From contig JAQFVV010000001.1 of assembly GCA_028023455.1 (NCBI GenBank), forward strand, positions 20,893,611 to 20,957,610: a DNA stretch of 64,000 bases, in the 5' to 3' direction. This DNA comes from Epiperipatus broadwayi. Lineage: Eukaryota; Onychophora; Udeonychophora; Euonychophora; Peripatidae. Below, one piece after another: positions 48,891 through 61,438 of the stretch. The position numbers were made by a program, and so were the translations under genes. How positions within the stretch are numbered: position 1 is the first letter of the stretch; the number at the start of each line of letters is the position of its first letter. The notes under the pieces were generated by a model, which worked only from the letters and a program-made list of their open reading frames with translations, made no database searches and was not told the DNA's origin.

Positions 48891-49375
48891 AAATGCTTTA
48901 ATTGCATACTACTTCTATCTGAGTAATGTAACAGAACTTATGTGTATGAATATACTGTTATATTTGATTAAATTAGAAATGCTTCAATTACTAAATGATA
49001 AATGCTCCACAAGCCAAACAGAGTTTATGTGTAAGAATATATTTCTATATTTGGCTAAATTATAAATGCCTCAATTATCAAATGATAAATGCTCTACAAA
49101 CCAAGAATCGCTGAATTTAAATGTTTACCAATCGGTAATAATTCATAAAATGATGAAATGCTCTATAAATCATAAATACTTGACTGCTTCTAAGCTTCTT
49201 ATAATGTAACAGAGTTTATGTATAAGAATATACTTTTATATTTGACTAAATTATAAATGCTTTAATTACCAAATGATGAATACTCCACAAGCCAAGAATC
49301 GCTGAGTTTAAATGTTTACCAATCGGTAATAATTCATAAAATAACAAAATGTTATATAAATCATAAATGCTTAAC
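48890..49375. repeat. ~190-bp repeat, about 2.5 units
   Basis: CAGAGTTTATG at 49018 and 49208 defines a 190-bp period, with a shortened unit starting near 48931. Both full units contain ACCAATCGGTAATAATTCATAAAA and AGCCAAGAATCGCTGA-like segments. Confidence 0.82.
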
Positions 49376-50148
49376 TATTTCCAAGCTTCTTCTCATAAAT
49401 GAATTCAAAACAAACTATTGTTGAATTGGAATATTTCCAAACTTCTTCTCATAAATGAATTCAAAACAAACTATTGTTGGATTGGAATATTTCCAAACTT
49501 CTTCTCATAAATGAATTCAAAACAAACTATTGTTGGATTGGAATATTTCCAAACTTCTTCTCATAAATGAATTCAAAACAAACTATTGTTGGATTGGAAT
49601 ATTTCCAAACTTCTTCTCATAAATGAATTCAAAACAAACTATTGTTGGATTGGAATATTTCCAAACTTTTTCTCATAAATGAATTCAAAATGAAATATTG
49701 TTGAATTAGAATATTTCCAAGCTTCTTCTCATAAATGGATTCAAAATGAATTATTGTTAAATTAGAATATTTCCAAGCTTCTTCTCATAAATGGATTCAA
49801 AATGAATTATTGTTGAATTAGAATATTTCCAAGCTTCTTCTCATAAATGGATTCAAAATGAATTATTGTTAAATTAGAATATTTCCAAGCTTCTTCTCAT
49901 AAATGGATTCAAAATGAATTATTGTTAAATTAGAATATTTCCAAGCTTCTTCTCATAAATGGATTCAAAATGAATTATTGTTGAATTAGAATATTTCCAA
50001 GTTTTTTCTCATAAATGAATTCAAAATGAACTATTGTTGAATTAGAATGTTTCCAAGCTTCTTCTAATAAATGAATTCAAAATGAACTATTATTGAATTG
50101 ACTATTTCCAAGCTTTTTCTCATAATTGAATTTGTAAATGAACTATTG
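49376..50148. repeat. 56-bp minisatellite, about 14 units
   Basis: The unit begins TATTTCCAARCTTCTTCTCA, with starts every 56 bp from 49376. Units 1-5 (GAATTCAAAACAAACTATTG type) and units 7-11 (GGATTCAAAATGAATTATTG type) form two homogenised sub-arrays. Units 6 and 12-14 are intermediate or degenerate. Confidence 0.95.
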
Positions 50149-50498
50149 ATAAAAAAAAGGGAACTGCTTCTAACTCTTTTATAAGTAAAATAAAAATGAG
50201 TTATCATGTGGATAGAAGTGAATTTCGTTTGAAATTGCAAATTAATTGTTATTTAATAAATTTTTTTTTTTGTTACCAAAAATTAAATTGGTTATCCAGT
50301 TGTCCAGTTTTGTTTATTTATTGCATCACTCACCAATTATAGCACTGGTTCATGAGAATCTCATGCCTTCTGAGCTACGTCTGACATAACTAGACCTTGG
50401 CAAGTCAGGTTGTAGTGAGATGGAACTCTAATGGCGCTGTTTGGAAAACCAAACATATAAATGTTTAGATGTTCACAGTCTCTATGGTACTACATCCT

Positions 50499-50587
50499 CT
50501 GATGAGCAGGAAATATTGTTGTAGGAGGCATTAACATCTGCATTAGGAATGTCAATTGATAGTTCCTTCCTACAGCATGCTCATCAG
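50499..50587. repeat. Inverted repeat with CTGATGAGCA ends
   Basis: CTGATGAGCA (50499-50508) and TGCTCATCAG (50578-50587) are exact reverse complements. Inside them GTTGTAGGAGG and CCTTCCTACAG also pair imperfectly. The surrounding 50280-50640 is more balanced in composition and may be a short non-autonomous element; its family is unknown. Confidence 0.7.
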
Positions 50588-50638
50588 AAAATTGTTACAA
50601 CTGATGTGATAAAAGGGTTGTACACGGGTCCGGTTACA

Positions 50639-50659
50639 ATATATATATATATATATATA
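50639..50659. repeat. (TA)n microsatellite
   Basis: About 21 bp of AT, directly right of the balanced-composition segment. Confidence 0.9.
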
Positions 50660-51029
50660 GTTTATATTAAACTATATTAAAAATTGTAATAATAAAATAG
50701 CACTGAAACTATTACAATCAATACATTTTCTTCGCAATAAAAAGCAATATTAATTTCTGTAATATAATATTTTGATGTTTACTTTACTTAGAATGTTAAA
50801 TATAAATTTATCATTATTATTGTCTCTTTTCATGCACATGTTTTGTACAAATAAAATTGTAATGACAAGAAGAAACATCCACTAGTAAATGAGCATGACC
50901 ATTCTAATTTTAGGAAGAAAAAATGGAAAAAAAATGCTCTAGAAATAAATTTTGTAACAACTACACAAACTAATTTGTGAATCATAAATTCATTCACACA
51001 TAGAACATACTGATCCATTTTTTAAAATT

Positions 51030-52000
51030 TTTTTTGATATTTTATGACGTATTTACTTTCATTAGAAGAAAACTTTTTTCTGAAATACCTCAATACCATC
51101 TTTAATTAGTGCCCTTCAATGTATTATATTCTCTGCCATATCTTTTCAATGGAAACAATTGACATTGTACTTCTTTAAAAAGTCTATGAGATAATCTTTA
51201 TAATGCATACGAGATCTGCCCTTTCCATGAAACCATAAATCATCCTTTTAAGAAATCTTGAATTGCAATTCATTTTACATGCTTAATTTAATGAAGATGA
51301 ATTTTATGAGTGCATAGTAGTATATTAATTAAGTTGAAGAACATTTTGATTGGTTTTATAATCTTTCCATTGTATTTTTAAAATTTTACTGATTATCAAT
51401 TAAATAAAACTTTTATAATGACTACATATTATTCTGATAGGGTGTCCAAGTTTCACTTCCATATAATAAATTAGGTAAAATGACAATTCTACATATAGCT
51501 AAGTTAGTTGCTGTAGTTAATTAACAATGATGAAATGTTCTGTCTTTTAACTCATTAAAAACAACAGCAGCATATAAAGTCTGTATTGTACCTGATCATC
51601 TAAATCCACCTTTCTACTTATAAAACTACCAAGTTATTTAAACTGGCTTACATTTTCAACTTGATAACCACTTAGGCTAAGAGCTGTTGAGGATTTTTCT
51701 TTTGCCAGTATCTAATAAAGAACTTGAGCTTTTTGAATATTAATTAATAAACCACTGTCTTTATGCATTCAAAAGATTAAGTGTTAGTAACTTTAGAACT
51801 GGTAAAAGTAGCATAATCCTTAGCATACTGTAAATATAGAATCCAAGAAAATAAAGTTCTTGTAATTCTAGCAAATATGGCGTTTTCAGTTTAGTCTTAA
51901 CAGAGATGCTTTCAAGAACAGTTTGAAAAATCTACTGTTCATTATTTTCTTAAACTTAAAGTAGATAAAACTGAAATAGATTGAGATAATGTTTTGAAAG
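51030..52000 (-). pseudogene. LINE RT C-terminal relic, minus strand
   Basis: Reading leftward in shifting frames: a VFNELKDRTFHHC-like segment (~51540), LYGSETWTPY (~51440-51470), a KRMIYGFMERADL-like segment (~51230) and a final helix to ~51050. Order and spacing match the C-terminal third of jockey/CR1-like non-LTR RTs. Several stops and indels are present. The endonuclease and the RT palm are not recognisable. The left end is uncertain. Confidence 0.6.
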
Positions 52001-53499
52001 GTTGTTGAATTGGTCCCTCTCCCCCATGTCTTCTGTGCGATTATGTATTCTGATAAATTTTTTTATTAAAATATTATTATTAAAAATAAAAAAGATACTC
52101 ATATCCAAATTAAGTTCACTATCAATAAATAATTTTATGAATCTTTTTTTAGTTTTTAAACTTTACTATCAATAGATTTCTATTTTTTAAATGTCCATAT
52201 TTTTTTTTCAATTTGAGGTTTTCTATCTTTTTATAAGCAATTGAAAATTTATTTTCTTTATTTATTATATTTTTATTTAATAACACGTTCAAGTCTTTTG
52301 TACTTTAGTTCACATCACATTGATATTATTTAAAATTATAGAACTTAATATAATACAATATTGATAGGTTTATAATTGCTAATTATTAATTAGTGAAAAA
52401 GAAAAGAGATGGAACAATTACTGTAATACTGCGTTACCAAACAATGATACCATGGTAATATTTAAGCTTTTTAATACTTGGAATACTATTAATTAATTGC
52501 AGATATTCAACAGAATTCTTAATTTTTTTATACCTTTTTAGAGCCTCTAATCTGTGTTGTCCATGTTGGTACTAAATGTGGCTATGCATATACACCGACT
52601 CGAATAACGTTAGTAAAATCTATAAAAAAAAAAGTGAGAAAGATAGAAGAAATCAGCAGCAGTGAAAAGAACTGTTAGAAATATCAAAATAGAAATAATA
52701 TTATTATTTGAATAATAATGTCAAAATTCTAATTATATTAACTGATGAACAGATCGTACGATCAGACGTAATAAATTAAATTAAAAAATTGTCTCACACC
52801 TATTTTAAAAATGCATTATTGTAGTAGAAGGTTTGGGGATTTAATCATTTTATTTTTTTTAACATTAAATTTATATATATAAAACTTTCAAGTTTATTTT
52901 TGAAAAAAAATTCAAGGAATTTGATCTAATAAGGAAAAGATTTTTTTTTTTTAAAAAAAAAAAAAAAGATAAATGCATTGTTTACTAGATAAGAATTTAA
53001 GACTTGATAAATGCATTCATTAATGACATTTATTAAAATTAATAGGTAAAAAAATATCAATAAAACGAAAGCCATAAGAATAAATAAAATACTTCAAATA
53101 TTAATAAACGATGATCCATCATGTAACATAAATTACTAATCTTTGGTTCATCAAATATCTTAAAAAAATCAAACTTGAAATTTAACAAACAGTAAAAGAT
53201 TATTACTGTGTATATATGCGTGTACGTGCGCATGATGTGTGATTAGCATAAATATGAGATTTTATTTGTGAATAAGCATTACACTTCACAATATAATAAT
53301 TAGCAATACTGGAAATATTAAACTTACTTGTTTTTATAATATACACATTCACAATGTCCATATATATAGACAATTAATTAAACAATCCAGTGAACAATCA
53401 TGAATTAATGCCTGGACTGATTATTAATATAATGGAAACATTAAACTTTATTCATAAAATTGGATAGAGTGCTTTTGATAGAAATAATACTTATATATT
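52001..53499. other. Non-coding AT-rich sequence
   Basis: No gene recognised. T/A homopolymer runs lie near 52940-52970. Confidence 0.5.
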
Positions 53500-53880
53500 T
53501 TGAAAAGAAAGTTTTTTTAATAGATATGTTTTACTATTTCTTACTTATGGATCTGAAACTTGGACATTCAATAGGAATAATAATAAAGGATCAAAAATGC
53601 AATACTGGGGGCAGTGAACAAATAAGTATTATTAATATTATTGAAAAAATTAATGGAGTTGGGCTGAAAATATTGCTGCAAGAAATAATAATAGATAGAT
53701 TGCTGAAATGACTACAAAAAAATACTTGAATGAAATCAACTGTAAAATGGATCGATAAAATAAGGAAGTTTGTCGTGTGATAAGAATGAGAAACTGTATT
53801 AAACTTGGAGATATTTTTATTCGGCAATGAATCAATGAGATTAAAAATGATGATGAAATTAATAGTTAAATATAATGCAC
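53500..53880 (+). pseudogene. LINE C-terminal relic, plus strand
   Basis: LTYGSETWTF at 53540-53569, then a degraded middle, a KWIDKIRKFV segment near 53745, and LGDIFIRQ followed by INEIKNDDE near 53800-53860. This is the same architecture as other LINE tails in this window (YGSETW ... RW.D.I ... LGE.FIQ). At least two frame changes and one stop make it non-functional. The short frame at 53460-53711 is not a gene in its own right. Confidence 0.6.
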
Positions 53881-54527
53881 TCCTCTAAAATTACAAGGTT
53901 ATCCCCTTGTAAAAAAAATGTTCCAAAATTTTACTCATATACTTTCTTTAATATGACAGCTTAGAATATATGATTAGTTTTAGAGAATGCGTTGAATGTC
54001 TGCAAGTTTTGATTCGTTTTATATATATATAGTATTGGAAGATTTAACATCAATATATTGAAATATATAAATATTATTAACTTAGATGGATTGTACTGAC
54101 GGTGATTTAATTGTATATTAATTTCTCTAAAGGCCATACAAAATGCTTTCCTATAACTAATAGTTTTATTTACTGATGATTGTCAACTTGAAAATTACTA
54201 TTCTAATGATTGGTAAAGGATTTCCTACATTGGTAGCTTTATTTATGTGGAGGAATAATTAATATTTTCCTTGGGTTCACTTCATGTTGGAAAAATTACA
54301 AACAAATGATTGAAATATTACTTTTAACTATAATTATCTTAACTTCTTATTAACAGTATTTCCGACAATAACTTATCTTTTAATATGGGCGGTAATAACA
54401 ATTATTAATAATATTAAATAGGCAATTAGGATGAGGATGAAAACAGAGGGGCATTTATATATATATAACTATTACAAATTTTATTGAGCGATAAGAATAA
54501 ATAAATAAGATACATGGATCCACACAT

Positions 54528-54537
54528 GCGCGCGCGC
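54528..54537. repeat. (GC)5 tract
   Basis: GCGCGCGCGC flanked by ACACAT and ACACAT: alternating purine-pyrimidine, so Z-DNA-prone, and notable in such an AT-rich region. Confidence 0.8.
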
Positions 54538-54744
54538 ACATAAATATAAAATGGAAAACTGACTAATATATTGATAAGATATTATCAATCTTTTTTAAAT
54601 AAAGATTAAAAGCAAAAAGTGTAATTGGCTATATTATCTATGGCCTTCTGTAATATATTATCATTTCATATATATCAGATATTTTTATTTATGTAAAATA
54701 TGTAAAAATACATTTCATTAATATTTTTCTTTTTATATGTCAAA

Positions 54745-54807
54745 TGCGTTGCGAACCCGAGCCGGTTGTTTGGAAGGCAGCTATGCTAATCACTAGGCTA
54801 CCAACGC
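54745..54807 (-). pseudogene. tRNA-Gly(TCC)-like relic or SINE head
   Basis: On the minus strand the sequence starts GCGTTGG with a good A box (TAGCCTAGTGATTAG). An anticodon-loop-like CTTCCAA implies anticodon TCC, and the acceptor partner CAACGC is present. The 3' half of the T arm (~10 bases after GGGTTCG) is deleted, so the B box is broken and it cannot fold as a normal tRNA. A tRNA-derived SINE head is the alternative; no body or tail is recognised. Confidence 0.7.
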
Positions 54808-54814
54808 TTGACGA

Positions 54815-55710
54815 TTGCAGTTACATTTCTTTCAAATAAAAGTGGAAAATTCTACCTCTAAAATAATTGAAACTCTTTCTAAAATATATTTATCTTTACA
54901 AGGAAAGGTTGCACTTCTCAACATGAAAGTCATGTCGAGAATTGCATACTATCTCCCTATTATTACCATTTCTAAAAGCCTTTCCCAAAAACATTAACAG
55001 TTTATGCTCCAAACTTTTCTGGAAGGACAGCACTGCATCAATTAGCATGTCCAGAATGCAGGTATACTGTAAATACAATGGGATGTCTTTACACTCCATT
55101 CCTGCAATTCTTTTTCAAATGTTTTTTACATTAATTATTAACCTCATGCAAAAACATGAATCAATAACTTTCAATCAATAAATTCAATCCACAGATCATC
55201 CTCTGCCTCATAAAATGTGCTGGCTAGATCAACTGCTCTGGACACTTAACCAGCATTTAACTGTAGCTCAAAAATTACAAAAATCAAAAATTAACATCTG
55301 GGAGGCATACAACATAATTAATCTGAGTATTCCCACAATTACTCTGAATCTTGGGTCCACCAACTACAAATTAACAACAATTTTTAAATTTCTAACTCTT
55401 GAGCCTAAATACCTTAATCTCATTATTAAAATAAACTTAGAAGCCATGCCCACAAATAAATTTCTTCATTTCAAAAGATTCTACAATAAAATAGACCCTA
55501 TTTGTCAAATATGTAAAAGGCAAGAAGAGTTGTTCAACCATATAATATAGTCATGTCCTGGGCTCAATAAAATAAATTTAGCCATATACCAAAACTTAAG
55601 AATGGGTTACTATAAAATTATGTCTATAAAAGAAGCCTTACAAACTAAACAGTTTCCCATTATTAGACTTTCAATCTTTATTATACATGCTATATGGAAT
55701 GTCAGATGTA
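54815..55710 (+). pseudogene. L1/Tx1-like LINE C-terminal relic
   Basis: Three frame segments in order. 54815-54997 has a SLQGKVALLNMKVMSRIAYYLP block (thumb). 54942-55181, in a shifted frame, has LCSKLFWKD followed by a decayed LPK-like region. 55215-55550 has a LTLEPKYLNLIIKI segment and a CQICKRQEELFNHI cysteine/histidine motif; after one stop at ~55548 comes SCPGL. The C-X2-C-X8-H-X4-C spacing fits the C-terminal zinc-knuckle-like motif of L1-group ORF2 proteins. The upstream endonuclease and RT catalytic core are absent. Confidence 0.6.
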
Positions 55711-58036
55711 AAGTATGTTCACTGTGCCCATACCTGAACCAGTAGGTATATTCAGGAACATTATAAGAAAGGTAAAAAAACAGAGACTTCATTATTGGCA
55801 TCAAAACTCATGTACAATGAAATGTGGAATTTACTTAATATACCAGATCCACTGGAACATTAGTAGATTTACTAAGCAAAAGATGTTTAATAGATATATT
55901 ATACATCATTCCTAATAGGTTGCTAAAAAACTTCATCAGTACATTATTATCAATCAGAAGATAATCAATATACAAATGTTTCACCCTGTTTAAAATGTGT
56001 AAAACATGATGTTTTTGTCTGTTAAAATTATGTAAAACACACTACTTTTCATAAATAAAATTCTTTTGAGATTAAAAGTGGAAAAATATAAAATCACTCT
56101 CAACTAGAAATGTATATAAAAAAAGAGAATTTAATAATTTTATTTAAATTAATATATATAATGCACAGATGGCAAACTAATTATATAATTTAAAGTTTAA
56201 AATCTAAAAACAAGATTGTTTTGATATAAAATATTTTTTTTAAAAAAATGCTGTTAATTAGTTATTTTTAATCTTAGAATGGAAATGATTTTCTATATTA
56301 ACATAATTGCAAACAGGCCGTTGGGCATAAAGTCAGATAAGAGATAAATTAAAAAACATACTAGTAATAAAATTTTGAGTTACCGTTCTAAAAAAAGCTG
56401 ACCAATAAATTATGGAAATAAGCACATGGTCCACAGAGAAAAGTCAAGCTATGTAAGATCGATCTTGGAATTTGATGATAAAAATTTACAAAAGATATAA
56501 AAAGAAAAACTTTGGAGTTGAGAAAGAGATTTGGATTGCTCTTGATGATTGCGTGTTATTTAAATATATTATAAGTGTATTGTGGATCTCCAAAATGTAG
56601 GGGTCAGCAATAATTTGTTTCCTGTGTCTGCAGCAGCTGAGGTGTTCCCCAGAGTACATGGTTGCAGCAATGGACTTGTTTCCACCTAGAAGAATATGAA
56701 ATGGAAAGAACTTTGTATTCTACCATGCATCATGGATCACCAAGACAGACTTCAATAAACTTACAGCATTGGAAAGTTTAAACTTTTCTTTTAAATGAAA
56801 TATGAACATTAATTATATAATCCGAACTTTAACTTTTAAAAGAAATCTCTCTCTTATATGACTAAAATTTTAAATTATTTATTATATTTTATATATATGT
56901 TTGATATTTCCATTCTCATAAATTTTGTTTAAATTAATAATTAAAAAAAGATAAGCATAAATGGCTGCATAGACTCGTCAGATTGTTTAGTTTAAGGGTG
57001 TTAATTTTTGGGCTAATTGTTTCACAGTTGGATCAGTACTGGTGGATAGATGTACGGATGTTTTATGTCAATGTAATTTGAGTAGGTGCATTGGATACTC
57101 ATTTCCTTGTACTGCGTTAGCATATGGGGCATAATACCTACCTGAATGTATGACCCAAAAGAGTAGTCATCACGTTGTCAATGGTCGTAGATGTATTTCC
57201 TACACCATTGATTTTCTTGACTGGGATAGTAAGCTGGCAAAGACCTCTATCCCCATTTTTCAGAGCAACTCTTATATATATATATCAAATATTTTTGCTC
57301 TTGTATCATGGGGGAAATGCTCATTCCTTCCCATCATAATTATTTATTTCTCAAATGATATCATACTACAGATGAAAATTCCTGTTAGCATGATTGTGTT
57401 AAGCTAATAATCTCATTTTGCATTGATCACATTGGTATATCAGTAAGCTAGCATTGGTTTAAATGTGAGATTTTAGCCTAAGATTAAAAGTGATTTGGTT
57501 GATTATATGTGTAATCTATGTAGTATATTCACACTTTTAAAATTGTATTTAAAGCTATTAAATGCTTCCATCTGTGCATATAATTCAGATCAAATATATT
57601 CAGTTAATTTAATTTTCAGAATTTTCTTTTATTGTGTGTGTGTTATAATAAAATGTTATGTTGCATTAATTTTGACAGTAACTTATTTTATATACTTTAT
57701 CAATATTTAAAATTAAGAATAAGACATTTGAACATTCAGTATGATACTTTAAGCTCAACTTTTCCCTGAGCTAATGACTCGTGCTTTCGGTTTGATAAAA
57801 AAAAAAAAAAAACCCTCCTGTGCGTATCTGCCTACTATATAAATTTTCCAGATTTGAGTGGCCTGGTGGCACCCTGGTATGACAGATTAGGTTAGGGAGG
57901 TTACGTTGACTGATATTGAAGCTATAGATATGCACATTTATATATACTTCATGTTTGAATGTTAAAAATTACGAATAAAATTTAAGTTTAAAAGTTTTAG
58001 TTTTAAAAGGAACTTTATTCACGGAAAAATATATCT
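55711..58036. other. Non-coding sequence
   Basis: No supported gene. A strong acceptor-like CCTGTGTCTGCAG near 56635 precedes a short balanced-composition stretch to ~56770, but no donor or long frame follows. The frame at 57150-57407 has no recognised similarity. Confidence 0.45.
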
Positions 58037-58182
<146 letters not shown>

Positions 58183-61100
58183 TAAAAAAAAAATTCAAAA
58201 CTAATCAAAGAATACCATAATAAGTATTTTCAATAGCATTCAATGAATTATACTATTATTAAAAACATTTACAATAAAACAGAAAACAGAAAATACATCT
58301 CACTAGAGGTTAGAGCACTGATGGACAAGTGTTTGGGAAAATGTCTGATGGGATGATTTTTTTTATTTTTTTTGTTTTATTGTCTCTAATTTGTTTTTAA
58401 ATGTGTTAAAATTTCTTGCATTACTATATAAAGATAAATGCATGTAGTGCACCATAATGCATATAGTAAAAATGTTGGACTTCTTATTTCTGTGAAGCAG
58501 ACATTTGGAAAAGCCTCTGTAATTGAACTTATAGTGATATTTTTTTTCGGATAAATTTTTGTAATATAAGATTGAATGAATTATAGACTACTTGTTCTCT
58601 TCTGATCTATGGCACAACTTATACATAGTGTCAATGTTGAATATATTTCTCTTATATCTCAAGGAAAATAATGTTGGTAGTGACCTCATGTTCATTTTGA
58701 GTAGAAAATCAAAAAAATGGGCTCAAGTATCCAATACTTAAATCTATATCTTAGCTGTTTATTATTAATGCCTAGCATTGGCAAGTCTAAGTTATAATTT
58801 GTGTTTGTGTGTAGTAGTATATATGTATTCCAGTAGCATCATTTGTCTTGTGTGAAAGTTATGTTAGAGTTAGATATTGATTTAATAGATTCTATGATTG
58901 TACATGGATATTTTGTGTATCTGAGGTTTGTCTGTAGGTGTTATTTTAAGAGTAACTTCTAAATGTGGGTATATTCTTGTCACGGATGATAAAAGATTAA
59001 TAGTTTTTTATATTGTAATACATGAACAGAATGTAGTCCTAATCTATTTAGGTTGCTATAATACTACATTTGCCTGATAATTTTTATAAATAAAAATTAA
59101 ATATCTATTATAAAAGCACAGATAAATGTATATGGTATAACTAATTATAAAATTAATTGTGTTAAAAACCAAAAAATTTTCTAAAGTTTGTAAAAAAGAA
59201 AAAGATAATAGATCTAAATTTTAGTTAAAATTGGTGTAAAAGCAAATGGTGTTAAAAGGTGGAAAAGATATTCTAGAAAAAATAATTAAAATGCTTGTAA
59301 ACAAATTACTAGATTAAGTTTAAAAAAATAAATAATTAAAATAATTTAATTTAAAAGGCTGTTATTTCCATTCAAAAATATTGTAAATAAGATATTGGAC
59401 AAATAAATGCACACCTCAGCAAAAGAATGGAGTTATCTATAGCCAATAAAGCAAAGTATTCAAATGGTAAGAGATGGATCCAAATTTACTGATAAGATAG
59501 CTCCAAATCATATAAATAATACTGACAAGAATTTTAGAAAAAACTTGCATCTTATAATGTTGAAGTGCTTAAGATTTTATTCATCTTATGAATTTGAAGT
59601 GCTTACAATTATTCTGTTTAAATTAATTCTTGCCTGCTTCCAATATTTATTGAATGCTGTTATTCTGTGAGTTGAATAATTAATCTACTAGTTCCAGTCA
59701 CATCTACCATGCAGGAGTAGAGAAATCATTACTCACCTTGATTTACCAAGCTAACAAAGGGCTGGCTAAAAACCCATCACCAAATCCTGAGAAATAAATC
59801 ATCAACAACATATGTCTATATGAATCCATCTTAGTTAAGTAAAAGTTCTATGTCCAGTGTTACTGGAAGAATCATCTTTTAAACAAAAAAACACCCACTG
59901 GAAAATCCTTCTAATCAAACCTGAATTGTGACTTAAAACTTTCCATCATATCTATGATAAAGAATCAACTCTGCTAATACCTAAGGACTGAATGTAAATT
60001 GTGACAAAAGAAAGAATAAGTTTAAAATTTAAACTCACATTCAGTTAATTATTAATTCTGATTTAATTAAAGATGTTAATGAATAATTATGTAATAATCT
60101 GTTTATAAGCAAGTATGGTGAGAGATGGTTGTTTGTTCTATTTTTACACCACAATCTAGTTGGTGATAAATATATAAAAATTATTTTATAAAGACAATTA
60201 GCTTATAATCATAATCTCATGCAATTCTATTTAATATTGGTATAATAATCAGTTATTTCCACTTTATTTAGTTAATAATAGTATGTTCAATCAGTAAAAT
60301 TTAAAATTATGAATGGGAGGCAAACCTGCTGCATAGACAAGCTAGATTAGGGTTCTAGTAAGTAGATGTCAGTTTTAGCTAACTAGTTGTATATTTGAAT
60401 TATTACGAGTGTTTCTGTCAATCCATCAATTCATGTCATGAGTTCCATCTGAAATTCATTCTTATGTAACACATTAATATTAGATGATTGTAACATCATT
60501 TGTGACTGCTGATCCCTTACAATCATTATCTTATTTAAACAGTGATGTGTGCTAGATGATCAATTCCTATTTATGCCATCCGTTTTTCTTTCATACATTT
60601 CATAGTAATATGTATGTGGTTGCTAATCACTATATGCTATACACATGGTAAATGATTAATTCCTACAATAGTTCATACAATTATTATGTGTATTTGCTCT
60701 TATATAGATACCATTGTAGTACAGATGTGATTTCCTGTATTTTACAATTGTTTTATTATGTACTAATATCATGGCCTGAAATTGATTGCAACAGTTCATT
60801 AATAAGATCGTTCTTAGTTTACAAGCTTGTATTATCATCAATAAATAGGGTCAGTTAACCTATGTACAGCACATATAAGAATTGAGAGCAGTTAGGTATC
60901 TATGTAGTAGATTGAAATCCATTTAAATAATTGTTTTTTATAACATTCTACATTAATAATATCAAATAGGAATTATTTTAAAATATTGAATTATTATACC
61001 ACTGCATACTATATCTGTGCATAATTAAAATTAAATTAATCTTAGAAAATTATTTACCTGAAGTTAATTTATGAATCAATTGACTAAAGTCCTGCCAGAG

Positions 61101-61324
61101 TATGTTTTGTGTTATATATGTAAGTGAATAAATAGTGCTATCTCATTATTTTTTGGCAGTTTGTAATCTTTTTTTGTAATCAATAACTTAGTTAAATACA
61201 AGAGTCTCTTGTTTTTTCCCTGACCTTATTGTGATGCAAAAGAAAAAGTTGGTATTTTGTGATGTCAGAATGTGGAATGCACATGTGATTGCCCTTGGAT
61301 GATTTTCGTGTGTATTGTGAAATG
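58183..61324. other. Non-coding AT-rich sequence
   Basis: No gene, RNA gene or mobile element recognised over about 3.1 kb. Confidence 0.5.
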
Positions 61325-61332
61325 ATGACAGT

Positions 61333-61366
<34 letters not shown>

Positions 61367-61438
61367 CTGTAACTGTCATAATTTATCAAATGCTATATAT
61401 AAATGCTATATATATATATATATATATATAGCATTTGA
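61325..61438. repeat. Two adjacent palindromes with (TA)n centres
   Basis: ATGACAGTTAC (61325-61335) pairs with GTAACTGTCAT (61369-61379) around TA. TCAAATGC (61386-61393) pairs with GCATTTGA (61431-61438) around a second TA run. Both are perfect in the arms. Confidence 0.9.

Noticed and set aside
50499-50535. Hammerhead ribozyme at CTGATGAGCAGGAAA
   Set aside because: The core words are present, but stem II (GCAG) cannot close and stem III is only two or three weak pairs. Kept only as an inverted-repeat observation.
57150-57407. 85-codon plus-strand frame
   Set aside because: No motif, no repeat relationship and no splice context; the length is not unusual for random sequence of this composition.
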